A DNA stretch of 10,404 bases. It comes from Gemmatimonadota bacterium (GTDB lineage: Bacteria > Gemmatimonadota > Gemmatimonadetes > Gemmatimonadales > GWC2-71-9). This document shows, one piece after another, positions 1-6,784 of the stretch (within the stretch, counting starts at the first letter, position 1; each line of letters begins with the position of its first letter). Both the position numbers and the translations under genes were made by a program. The stretch spans positions 1 through 10,404 of the forward strand of contig JAHEFN010000056.1 in assembly GCA_024640185.1 (NCBI GenBank), read 5' to 3'. The notes below the pieces were generated by a model that was not told the origin of the DNA, did no database searches, and saw only the letters and a list, made by a program, of their open reading frames with translations.

Positions 1-1
1 C

Positions 2-481
2 CTCGCCCCCCAGTACGGCAGTGACCCGGAGTGGTGGGGGATCGTCGGCCTGCTCCACGACTTCGACTACGAGCGGTTCCCCAACGACGAGCGGGCTGCC
101 GACCGTGAGCATCCCAGTGCAGGGGTGGCACACCTCCGCAGCCTCGGATTTCCCGAGGAGGGGTGCTTGGCGATCCTCGGGCACGCCGCCTTCACCAACA
201 CCCCTCGCACGACCGACCTCGCACGGGTGCTCTTCGCCGTCGACGAGCTCGCGGGTTTCGTGGTCGCGTGTGCGCTGGTGCGACCCTCCCGTTCGCTGGC
301 CGACCTCGAGGTGAAGTCGGTCAAGAAGAAGCTCAAGGACAAGGCCTTTGCCCGTGGTGTCAGCCGGGAGGATGTCCGGGTCGGTGCCGAGGAGTTGGGT
401 CGACCCCTTGACGAGATCATCGCCGAGGTGATCACGGCGCTGCGCCCCGTGGAACGGGACCTCGGGCTCGGCACCCCGTGA
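2..481 (+). CDS. HD-superfamily hydrolase, 3' part (5' end outside window)
   Basis: The frame is open from base 2 to a TGA at 479-481 and gives 159 residues, with no start codon needed inside the window. Visible residues 17-23 read LLHDFDY, the His-Asp doublet of the HD metal-dependent phosphohydrolase fold. A second conserved histidine follows in ILGHAAF, and then a segment AVDELAGFVVACALVRPS. That pattern, together with the later VKKKLKDKAFARGV stretch, matches what I remember of the small predicted HD hydrolases of the COG2316 type, which are usually about 185-200 residues. About 30-40 N-terminal residues, including the first metal-binding histidine, would then lie upstream of the window. 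The substrate of this family is unknown to me; a phosphoester or nucleotide is only a family-level guess. The protein has no signal peptide or membrane segment in the visible part, so it is probably cytosolic. Its stop overlaps the GTG start of the next gene, suggesting translational coupling. Confidence 0.85.
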   Translation, partial: LAPQYGSDPEWWGIVGLLHDFDYERFPNDERAADREHPSAGVAHLRSLGFPEEGCLAILGHAAFTNTPRTTDLARVLFAVDELAGFVVACALVRPSRSLADLEVKSVKKKLKDKAFARGVSREDVRVGAEELGRPLDEIIAEVITALRPVERDLGLGTP

Positions 482-1881
482 CCCGACGGGCCGCGCCGGC
501 TGAACCGGCGCTCGAACGAGCGCTGGACCGGGCCACCGGCCAGCCGGCGATTCCCGGCAATCGGGTCGAGCTCCTCTTCGATGGTCCGGTGAACTATGAG
601 GTGATGCTTGCGCTGATCGCCTCGGCTGAGCGCCGCATTCACCTCGAGAACTACATCATCCGTGACGACGAGATCGGCCGTCGGTTCGCCGAGGCGTTGA
701 TCGAGCGGGCCCGCGATGGCCTGGTCGTCCGGGTGCTGCACGACTGGCTCGGTTCCCTGACCACCTCGCGAGGGTACTGGCGCAGGCTCCGCGAAGGGGG
801 GGTCGACGTGCGGGGCTTCGGCCCCCCGCGAGTCACCTCGCCGCTCGCGCTCGTGAGCCGAGATCATCGCAAGCTGCTGGTGGTCGACGGCTGTCGTGCG
901 GTGAGCGGCGGGTTGTGCGTCGGCGACGAGTGGTTGGGCGATCCGGCGCGGCAGCGGCAGCCGTGGCGTGACACGGCGCTCAGGGTCGAGGGCCCGGCGG
1001 CGCGCCTCATCGATCATGCCTTTGCCAAGGTCTGGCGGGCCTCGGGTGGGGCGCCGTTCGAGGACGAGCTCGAGGTCGACGTCGAGGTGGCCGAGGCTGG
1101 CGAGACGTCGGTTCGGGTGGTTGCCACCCAGCCGGGCGAGGAGCGGACCTGGCGGACCATTGACCTCCTCCTCGGGGTCAGTGCCGAGCGAATCTGGGTC
1201 ACGGAGGCCTACCTCGCCGGCCCCCGACGACTCTATCAGGTCTTCGAGGATGCCGCCCGGGACGACGTCGATGTCCGGCTCCTGGTTCCTGGTGCGAGCG
1301 ATATCCCCTTGGTCCGGAACCTCTCGCGAACGGGGTACAAGAGACTACTACGCTCTGGCGTGAGGATATGGGAGTGGGGCGGCCCGATGCTCCACGCCAA
1401 GACCATTTCGCTGGATCGCCGCTGGATCCGCGTTGGTTCGAGCAACCTCAACCCCTCATCACTGATCGCCAACTGGGAGCTTGACCTCTTTGTGGAGGAT
1501 CATGCCCTGGCCAAGGAGCTCGACCGGAGGTTCGCGGAGGACCTCACCGATTCGGGCGAGGTCGTGCGCCGCGAACGCCGGCTGCTTCCGGCGGTGCCGG
1601 GTCTCGGCAGGCCGACGGCACTGGTCGTCGCCGACCACGCAGAGGCCTCAGGCCACCGCCCGAGCCTCCGGGAGAGGCGGCATCGCGCCTTCGTCCGAGC
1701 TGCGGTCATCGGACGAGCGGCCCGGTCGGCGCTGCTGGGGACCGCGGCGGGCTCGCTGGCGGTCGGGGCGGTGCTGTTGATCCTCTTTCCCCGGGTCGCC
1801 GCCTATGCCACGGCAGCGCTCTTCGTGCTGGTTTCGGCCTTGCTGGCGGTGCAGGCGCTGAGGCAACGTCGCCTTGATTGA
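478..1881 (+). CDS. Phospholipase D / cardiolipin synthase-like protein with C-terminal membrane hairpin
   Basis: This 467-residue protein has two HKD (HxKx4D) motifs. The first is HRKLLVVD at residues 130-137, followed by SGGLCVGDEW. The second is HAKTISLD at 306-313, followed by GSSNLNPSSL at 320-329. Two such motifs form the composite active site of the phospholipase D superfamily, and the GSSN block plus the HLENYI stretch near residue 55 point to the bacterial cardiolipin synthase (ClsA/ClsB-like) branch. Such enzymes condense phosphatidylglycerol, or phosphatidylglycerol with phosphatidylethanolamine, to make cardiolipin; the exact substrate here is inferred. There are no N-terminal membrane helices. 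Instead two hydrophobic segments lie at about 415-437 and 440-460, after a basic linker, which would tether the enzyme from its C-terminus. The GTG start at 478 overlaps the upstream TGA and gives the first in-frame residues of a PLD N-terminus. The next gene starts 27 bp later. Confidence 0.9.
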   Translation: MTRRAAPAEPALERALDRATGQPAIPGNRVELLFDGPVNYEVMLALIASAERRIHLENYIIRDDEIGRRFAEALIERARDGLVVRVLHDWLGSLTTSRGYWRRLREGGVDVRGFGPPRVTSPLALVSRDHRKLLVVDGCRAVSGGLCVGDEWLGDPARQRQPWRDTALRVEGPAARLIDHAFAKVWRASGGAPFEDELEVDVEVAEAGETSVRVVATQPGEERTWRTIDLLLGVSAERIWVTEAYLAGPRRLYQVFEDAARDDVDVRLLVPGASDIPLVRNLSRTGYKRLLRSGVRIWEWGGPMLHAKTISLDRRWIRVGSSNLNPSSLIANWELDLFVEDHALAKELDRRFAEDLTDSGEVVRRERRLLPAVPGLGRPTALVVADHAEASGHRPSLRERRHRAFVRAAVIGRAARSALLGTAAGSLAVGAVLLILFPRVAAYATAALFVLVSALLAVQALRQRRLD

Positions 1882-1908
1882 CCTCAACCTCACCCCCGCA
1901 GACCGCGT

Positions 1909-2463
1909 ATGAACGACGTGGACGATACGCTGCTCGCGGCCCGGGCGGCTGGCGGAGACCCGGAGGCCTTTGGCGCCCTGATCGACCGGCATGCGTCGAT
2001 GGCTCGCCGGGTCGCCTACACGGTGTTGGAGAACCAAGAGGACGCTGATGACGCGGCGCAGGAGGGGTTTCTTTCCGCCTGGCAGGCGATCGGCCGGTAC
2101 GATGCGAAGCGGGCGTTCAGGCCCTGGCTGATGCAAATCGTGGTGAATGCGGCTCGAGATCTCCGACGGCGACGGCGAGTGCGAACCACCGAGCCACTGG
2201 AATTCGTGGCAGCAGCCTCGACGCACAACCCGGCCAGGGAGGCCGGGGTGCTCGATCTGGGGGACCGGCTCAGGGCGGCCTTGGCCACCCTGCCGGAGCG
2301 GCAGCGACTGGCGGTGGTGCTCTTCGACGCCGAGGGCTATCCGCAGGCCGAGATCGCCACGATGCTGGGCATCCCGGAGGGGACAGTCAAGTCGGATGTT
2401 TTCCACGGGAGGCGGGCCTTGAGGAAGGTGCTTGAGAGCGTGAAGGAGGAATGGGATGGATGA
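1909..2463 (+). CDS. ECF-type RNA polymerase sigma factor
   Basis: The 184-residue product is a compact sigma-70 family protein with only regions 2 and 4, the hallmark of extracytoplasmic-function sigma factors. Region 2 spans about 22-90 and includes the DADDAAQEGFLSAW block (45-58), which binds core polymerase, and the FRPWLMQIVVNAARDLRRRR stretch used in -10 recognition. Region 4 spans about 122-176 with LPERQRLAVVLFDAEG and a helix-turn-helix around EIATMLGIPEGTVKSDVF, which reads the -35 element. No C-terminal extension is present. The ATG at 1909 is the first good start after the upstream stop, but I see no clear Shine-Dalgarno sequence before it. The gene overlaps the following small membrane-protein gene by 8 bp, the classic arrangement of a sigma factor with its anti-sigma factor. 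It probably directs transcription of this operon and perhaps other envelope genes. Confidence 0.95.
   Translation: MNDVDDTLLAARAAGGDPEAFGALIDRHASMARRVAYTVLENQEDADDAAQEGFLSAWQAIGRYDAKRAFRPWLMQIVVNAARDLRRRRRVRTTEPLEFVAAASTHNPAREAGVLDLGDRLRAALATLPERQRLAVVLFDAEGYPQAEIATMLGIPEGTVKSDVFHGRRALRKVLESVKEEWDG
2443..2450 (+). promoter_or_regulatory. Strong ribosome binding site for the small membrane protein
   Basis: AAGGAGGA lies inside the end of the sigma-factor gene, 5 bases before the ATG at 2456. It is the best Shine-Dalgarno match seen in the window. It decides between two nearby ATGs (2451 and 2456): only 2456 is in the open frame and properly spaced. It suggests the putative anti-sigma factor is translated efficiently relative to the sigma factor. 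Confidence 0.8.
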
Positions 2464-2812
2464 CTTTTTGCCGTCGGGCTCGATGCCCGGCGAGCCGCTG
2501 ACCCCAGACCCCGAACTCGGGGTGGCGCTGCGCGAGGCGCTGGCGATGCCGCACGACGGGGCGTTCGTCACCCGCCTGCGCGCCTTGGTGCGTCAGCGGC
2601 CTGAGCGCACCTGGGACGAAGTCCTCGCCGGATGGTTCTGGCAGGGCGTCTTGGCGATGTCACTGGTCGCCATGGCCGCCGCCGCCGGCTCGATGGTCAC
2701 CGGCCAGCCTGCGACACTTCCGCTGGGTGAGGAATCCCTCGCCGTGCAGCTGCTCGACAGCGACCAGCCGGGCAGTGAGGTGATTCTCAACGCGATGGCC
2801 GGTCCTCGATGA
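2456..2812 (+). CDS. Small single-pass membrane protein, candidate anti-sigma factor
   Basis: I do not recognise a named family. The 118-residue product has a roughly 58-residue polar N-terminus, one hydrophobic segment at about 59-80 (WFWQGVLAMSLVAMAAAAG), and a short roughly 38-residue C-terminal tail. The N-terminal part contains HDGAFVTRLRALVRQRP, which resembles the short helical motif common in uncharacterised proteins encoded next to ECF sigma genes. Overlap with the sigma gene by 8 bp, a strong Shine-Dalgarno sequence and the single-pass layout make an anti-sigma role likely: the N-terminus would sequester the sigma factor in the cytoplasm and the tail would sense the periplasm. It has no cysteine, so it is not a zinc-binding (HxxxCxxC) anti-sigma factor. 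In size and topology it recalls CnrY (about 95 residues). Function is inferred from context, not from sequence similarity. Confidence 0.75.
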   Translation: MDDFLPSGSMPGEPLTPDPELGVALREALAMPHDGAFVTRLRALVRQRPERTWDEVLAGWFWQGVLAMSLVAMAAAAGSMVTGQPATLPLGEESLAVQLLDSDQPGSEVILNAMAGPR

Positions 2813-3270
2813 GCACCTCCCAGACGCGAGCCATGGTGCTGTTGGGGTCGGCGTTTCTGCTCGGGGCGGTCGCCGGTGCCGCCGGCATGACCCTGGTCAA
2901 GCAGTCCAGTCGCGACGGGCGTGACGCGAACGGCGACTGCGTGGTGCGTCACCGGCGGGTCTGTTATTGGGTCGGCGAGCTGCAGCTCACGGCGGATCAG
3001 CAGGAGCAACTCGTCGAGGTCTATCGAGCCGGCGAGGCGGAAATGGAGGCGCTCCAGGACCAGATCCGGCCGGCAATCGACTCGATCTACCAGACCATCC
3101 GCCCCGACGTGGATTCCCTGCGGGTCGGCCTCGCCGACCGGGTCCATCCGATCCTGACGACGCTGCAACGCGAAAGGTACGACTCCATTGTCAATGCATT
3201 CTCTGAACGGCGCCGCAGTGGGCGCGACCGCAACTCAACCGGACCGACTTCCCGTGACCGCACTCCATAG
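2809..3270 (+). CDS. Membrane-anchored periplasmic Spy/CpxP/CnrX-like protein, putative sensor
   Basis: The 153-residue product has an N-terminal hydrophobic segment at about 9-30, which could be an uncleaved anchor or a signal peptide, followed by a polar, mostly helical periplasmic domain. Residues 58-70 (ELQLTADQQEQLV) carry the LTxxQ motif that characterises the CpxP/Spy/ZraP/CnrX group of envelope chaperones and metal sensors. A second, degenerate copy is ILTTLQRERYDSI at 115-127, giving the paired-motif helical hairpin expected of the family. Just before the first motif lies C44-x3-H48-x3-C52, whose spacing puts all three side chains on one helix face; His113 precedes the second motif. 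The tail after residue 131 is basic and probably disordered. The ATG overlaps the previous stop as ATGA, so it is co-translated with the putative anti-sigma factor. It may sense metal, redox state or misfolded protein; a chaperone role is the alternative. Confidence 0.8.
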   Translation: MSTSQTRAMVLLGSAFLLGAVAGAAGMTLVKQSSRDGRDANGDCVVRHRRVCYWVGELQLTADQQEQLVEVYRAGEAEMEALQDQIRPAIDSIYQTIRPDVDSLRVGLADRVHPILTTLQRERYDSIVNAFSERRRSGRDRNSTGPTSRDRTP

Positions 3271-4576
3271 CGCCCGTCGCCTTGCCCTTGGGGCATTCCT
3301 GGTCTTCGCCTTCCCCGTCGCGGCCCAACAGGGTGCCGCGCCGATGCAGGTGACCCTCGCCGACGCCATCCAACGCGCCGGTGGGGTCTCCCCGCAGGTG
3401 GTCTCGGCACAGGGCCAGCTGCGCAGCGCCGAACTCGGGGTGCGGACGCAGTACTGGCAGTACATCCCGCAGTTGACCTTCCCGGTGGGGGCGGCCCTCA
3501 ACCTCTCGTCCGGCAAGTCGCGTCTCGATCCGGTCACCGGTGAGCTGATCAGCGGAAACGTGACCGATCCCAGCTACTCGCTCGGTGCACGGGCTTCGCT
3601 GACGATCTTCGACGGCTTCCGCCGTTCGCACGACATGGGCGCGGCCCGGGCACAGGAGACCGCCGCAGACGTCGGCCTCCTGAACGCCAAGATGCAGACC
3701 ACCTTGTCGGTCACCAACGCCTTCTTCGATGCCCTGGCGGCCGGCGAGGTGCTCGCCGTCAACGAGGCCGCGGTCGGCCGCGCCGAACAGCAGTTGCGGG
3801 TGGCCACCGCCCGACTGCAGAGCGGTGCCGGGCAGCGCACCGATTCCTTGACGGCGCTGGTGCAGTTGGGTCAGGCGCGGCAACAGCTCTTGTCGGCCCA
3901 GGCCTCACTGGCCACCAGCGAGGCCTCGCTGGGGCGGTTGATCGGCAGCGATGGCCGGGTGTCGCCCCTGGACGACCCGACCTTCTACCAGCAGCCGGTG
4001 TTGCTCGATACCGCCGGTGTCCGCCAAGAGGCGATCCTCTCGGCACCGGCGATCCGGACGGCCGAAGCCAACCTCATTGCAGCGAAGGCCCGCCTGCGAT
4101 CCCAGAAGACCGGCTACTGGCCGACGATCAACCTTACGGCTTCGTCTGACTGGACCGCCAGCAAGCAGAACGACTACACCCTCGAACCCCGCCGTCGGCT
4201 GGGGATCTCGCTCAACTTCTCGCCGTGGACCTCACTGCAGCGCGAGACCGGCATCGAGAACGCCGCGATCTCGGTCGACAACCAGATCGCGACACTCGCC
4301 GACCAGCGGCTTCAGTTGCAGTCGCAGTTGACCCAGCAGTATGCCGCCCTCGGCAACGCCCGGGAGGCGATCGAAGTGGCCGGCATCTCGGTGCAGGCCT
4401 CCGATGAAAACGTCCGGGTCACCGAGCAGCGCTACCGGTTGGGCGTGGCGACGATCTTCGAGTTGATGCAGGCCCAGGAACAGAAGACCCAGGCCGAGGT
4501 CAACGAAATCCAGGCACGATTCTCCTACATCCGCGCCAAGGCCCAGATCGAGGCGTTGGTGGGACGGGCACTCTAG
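3254..4576 (+). CDS. TolC-family outer-membrane efflux protein
   Basis: From the GTG at 3254 the product is about 440 residues with a textbook signal peptide: a short basic start (TALHSARR), a hydrophobic core, and a likely cleavage after FPVAA near residue 24. The mature protein opens with VTLADAIQRA, the usual start of the outer-membrane efflux protein (OEP) domain. It then shows the two-fold repeat of long coiled-coil helices typical of the family, with heptad-rich stretches around TNAFFDALAAGEVL and RLQSGAGQRTDSLTAL in the first half and ENVRVTEQRYRLGVATIFEL in the second. As a trimer it would form the outer-membrane channel and periplasmic tunnel for the pump encoded just downstream. In-frame starts also exist at TTG 3188 and ATG 3194, but they give an over-long 22-30 residue lead before the signal peptide and deepen the overlap with the upstream gene, so I prefer 3254. 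The stop TAG directly abuts the next ATG. Confidence 0.93.
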   Translation: MTALHSARRLALGAFLVFAFPVAAQQGAAPMQVTLADAIQRAGGVSPQVVSAQGQLRSAELGVRTQYWQYIPQLTFPVGAALNLSSGKSRLDPVTGELISGNVTDPSYSLGARASLTIFDGFRRSHDMGAARAQETAADVGLLNAKMQTTLSVTNAFFDALAAGEVLAVNEAAVGRAEQQLRVATARLQSGAGQRTDSLTALVQLGQARQQLLSAQASLATSEASLGRLIGSDGRVSPLDDPTFYQQPVLLDTAGVRQEAILSAPAIRTAEANLIAAKARLRSQKTGYWPTINLTASSDWTASKQNDYTLEPRRRLGISLNFSPWTSLQRETGIENAAISVDNQIATLADQRLQLQSQLTQQYAALGNAREAIEVAGISVQASDENVRVTEQRYRLGVATIFELMQAQEQKTQAEVNEIQARFSYIRAKAQIEALVGRAL

Positions 4577-5341
4577 ATGGCACGCAATATCCTTGATACC
4601 GCCGAGCGCATGGCGCTCCTGCCGACCGACATCCCCCGTGACGCGGTGATCGTCACGCGCAATCTCCATCGCGAGTACGTGATGGGGAGCGAGGTGGTCC
4701 ACGCCCTGAACGGGGTCGATGTCACCATTCGCCGCAACGAGTTCGTGGCGATCATGGGGCCGTCAGGATCGGGCAAGTCGACGCTGATGAACATGATCGG
4801 CTGTCTCGACACGCCGTCGTCGGGCGAATACTGGCTCAACGGTTACCGGGTCAGCGAACTCGATGACGACGCCTTGGCCCGGATTCGGAACAAGGAGATC
4901 GGCTTCGTCTTCCAGACCTTCAACCTGTTGCCACGTGCCACAGCGCTCGCCAACGTCGAGCTGCCGATGGTCTACGCCGGGGTGGGCTCGAAGGAGCGTC
5001 GCGATCGGGCGGCCCGCACCCTCGAGCAAGTCGGCCTCGGCGATCGAATGGACCACAAGCCGAACGAACTCTCGGGGGGCCAGCGCCAGCGCGTCGCGGT
5101 CGCCAGGGCACTGGTCAACAACCCGTCGATCCTGCTGGCCGACGAGCCGACCGGCAACCTCGACTCGGCCACCTCGGTCGAGATCATGGAACTCTTCCAG
5201 ACACTGCACAATCAGGGACAGACCATCATCCTGGTCACCCATGAACCGGATATTGCCACCCACGCCAAGCGCCAGATCATCCTCAGGGATGGCAAGGTCG
5301 AGAGTGACGGCAGTTTCATCCCCTCGGAGGCACACTCGTGA
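4577..5341 (+). CDS. ABC transporter ATP-binding protein, MacB/LolD type
   Basis: This 254-residue ATPase has every core motif: Walker A GPSGSGKST (61-69), Q-loop around Q113 in FVFQTFNLLPRAT, signature LSGGQRQRVAVARAL (165-179), Walker B ILLADEPTGNLD (185-196) and the switch histidine H222 in LVTHEPD. The FQTFNLLPRATALANVELPMVY stretch and the overall length are typical of the LolD/MacB/FtsE subfamily that powers mechanotransmission by FtsX-like permeases rather than transport through the membrane domain. It would dimerise under the permease encoded at 6785-7999. In E. coli MacB the ATPase and permease are one polypeptide; here they are separate. The ATG lies immediately after the TolC-like gene's stop. 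Because the first 20 or so residues have no counterpart in the usual fold start, the ATG at 4610 is a possible alternative. Confidence 0.95.
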   Translation: MARNILDTAERMALLPTDIPRDAVIVTRNLHREYVMGSEVVHALNGVDVTIRRNEFVAIMGPSGSGKSTLMNMIGCLDTPSSGEYWLNGYRVSELDDDALARIRNKEIGFVFQTFNLLPRATALANVELPMVYAGVGSKERRDRAARTLEQVGLGDRMDHKPNELSGGQRQRVAVARALVNNPSILLADEPTGNLDSATSVEIMELFQTLHNQGQTIILVTHEPDIATHAKRQIILRDGKVESDGSFIPSEAHS

Positions 5342-6762
5342 ACGCCGTTCGTCTCGCAGCCACTGCGCTTGCCACATCCCTGCTCATCTCGGGGTGCAAC
5401 AAGGCTGAAGAAGCCCTCTCCGTCTATCAGTCCGTCGCGGTTTCGACCCGGGACATTTCCGTCTCGGTACAGGCGGCCGGTGCCATTCTCCCCGACACCG
5501 TGGTCGAGGTGAAGTCGAAGGCCTCGGGTGAGATTCTCGAGTTCCGGGTCGAGACCGGTCAACTGGTTGAGCGTGGAACCTTGTTGGCACGAATCGATCG
5601 CCGGGTCCCGCAGAATCGCTACAATCAGGCCGAGGCCCAGCTCGACGTGGTCAACGCCCGGCTTCGCAACGCCGAGGCCCAGTTCCGCCGCTCGACCGAG
5701 CTGTATGACGCCAAGGCGATCACCGAACAGGAGTTTGAGGGTGCGGCGCTGGATCTTGCCAACGCCAAGGCCTCGCTCGTTTCCGCCCAGGTCGAACTCG
5801 AGACGGCCAAGATCGCCCTCGACGACACGGAGGTGCGGGCGCCGATCACCGGCACCATCATCGCCAAGAACGTCGAGCGCGGCGCGGTCATCTCCTCGCC
5901 GACCTCCGACGTCGGTGGCGGCACGGTGTTGATGCGGATGGCCGATCTCTCGTTGGTGCAGGTCAAGACCTATGTCGATGAGACCGACATCGGCAAGCTC
6001 AAGCCGGGCCTCGAGGCCCGGGTCACGGTTGAGGCGTTCCCGAATCGACCCTTCAATGGCGTGGTGCTGAAGATCGAGCCACAGGGCGACACGATCCAAA
6101 GCGTGACGATGTTCCCGGTCCTGGTGCGGATCCCCAACAGCGACGGCCTCCTCAAGCCCGGGATGAACGCCGAGGTGAACATCTCCGTCGGCAACGCGAC
6201 CGGAGTGCTGGCGGTGCCCAATGCGGCGCTCAGGACCGAACGCGACGTCGCCAGTGCGGCCTTCGTGCTGGGGATCGAGGACGCCGACCTGCAGGTGATG
6301 TTGGAGGCGAGCCGCAATGCCAACGCCCCGGCCGGTGGCGATACCGGTGCCAAGAGCACCCCGCTGAGCGAGACGGCCCCCGCGCCGTCGCGGGAGCAGA
6401 TGATGGCGGTCTTCCAGAAGCAGCGGAGTGGCGCCACCCTGACTCCCGAGGAAGAGGCAATCATGACGGCAGCCCGCGCTGCGATGGCTGGTGGTCGGGG
6501 CGGTCGGGGCAACGGGGGTTCTTCTGGCCAGGACGAAATGTTCGGTGGAAAGTATGTGGTCTTCACCATGCGCAACGGCACGCCGACGCCGGTCTATGTC
6601 CAGACAGGGATCACCGACCTCGACTACTCCGAGGTGCGCAGCGGCCTCACCGCCGCAGATTCGGTGTTGTTGCTCCCCAGTGCGTCGATGCTCGAGTCCC
6701 AGCAGCAGCTGCAGGAGCGGATGAGCCGCATGAGCGGCGGTCTTCCCGGTCAAAGTCGCTGA
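5338..6762 (+). CDS. Lipoprotein membrane-fusion (periplasmic adaptor) subunit, MacA-like
   Basis: The 474-residue product starts at a GTG that overlaps the ATPase stop (GTGA). A lipoprotein signal ends in LISG-C20, so the mature protein is probably lipid-anchored, unlike E. coli MacA, which keeps a membrane helix. The adaptor domains follow in order: first half of the lipoyl domain (about 52-90, VEVKSKASGEILEF), an alpha-helical hairpin (about 91-162, ending in AKIALDDTEVRAP), second half of the lipoyl domain with ITGTIIAKNVERGAVI, a beta-barrel domain (about 205-290, VDETDIGKLKPGLEARVTVE), and a membrane-proximal domain. The latter is split by an insertion of roughly 90 residues (about 310-402) that is low in complexity, Gly/Ala/Pro-rich, and includes a helical segment with LTPEEE and a GGRGGRGNGG run. 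After it the fold resumes with KYVVFTMRNGTPTPVYVQTG. The adaptor should bridge the permease and the TolC-like channel. Confidence 0.93.
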   Translation: MNAVRLAATALATSLLISGCNKAEEALSVYQSVAVSTRDISVSVQAAGAILPDTVVEVKSKASGEILEFRVETGQLVERGTLLARIDRRVPQNRYNQAEAQLDVVNARLRNAEAQFRRSTELYDAKAITEQEFEGAALDLANAKASLVSAQVELETAKIALDDTEVRAPITGTIIAKNVERGAVISSPTSDVGGGTVLMRMADLSLVQVKTYVDETDIGKLKPGLEARVTVEAFPNRPFNGVVLKIEPQGDTIQSVTMFPVLVRIPNSDGLLKPGMNAEVNISVGNATGVLAVPNAALRTERDVASAAFVLGIEDADLQVMLEASRNANAPAGGDTGAKSTPLSETAPAPSREQMMAVFQKQRSGATLTPEEEAIMTAARAAMAGGRGGRGNGGSSGQDEMFGGKYVVFTMRNGTPTPVYVQTGITDLDYSEVRSGLTAADSVLLLPSASMLESQQQLQERMSRMSGGLPGQSR

Positions 6763-6770
6763 GCGGCAGA

Positions 6771-6776
6771 GAGGAG
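6771..6776 (+). promoter_or_regulatory. Ribosome binding site for the ABC permease
   Basis: GAGGAG lies 8 bases before the ATG at 6785, in the 22-bp gap after the adaptor gene. It fixes the permease start, which also begins a protein with the expected N-terminus of the family. Confidence 0.75.
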
Positions 6777-6784
6777 AGCATACC

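Noticed and set aside
67..1017. Open frame of 316 codons on the - strand
   Set aside because: It lies antisense to the HD and phospholipase D genes, whose catalytic motifs are intact.
1886..1908. AAC (1886-1888) and CGT (1906-1908) spaced 17 bp, resembling an autoregulated ECF promoter before the sigma gene
   Set aside because: Only two trinucleotides match, the full GGAAC-type -35 is absent, and the implied transcription start would fall inside the coding region.
1648..2571. Open frame of 307 codons on the - strand
   Set aside because: It covers the sigma-factor gene in antisense and shows no recognisable domain.
6514..6530. GGNGGN-like run in the adaptor gene considered as a nucleotide repeat
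   Set aside because: It is short and explained by Gly/Arg codons of the disordered insertion in the reading frame; no array or regular spacing beyond that.
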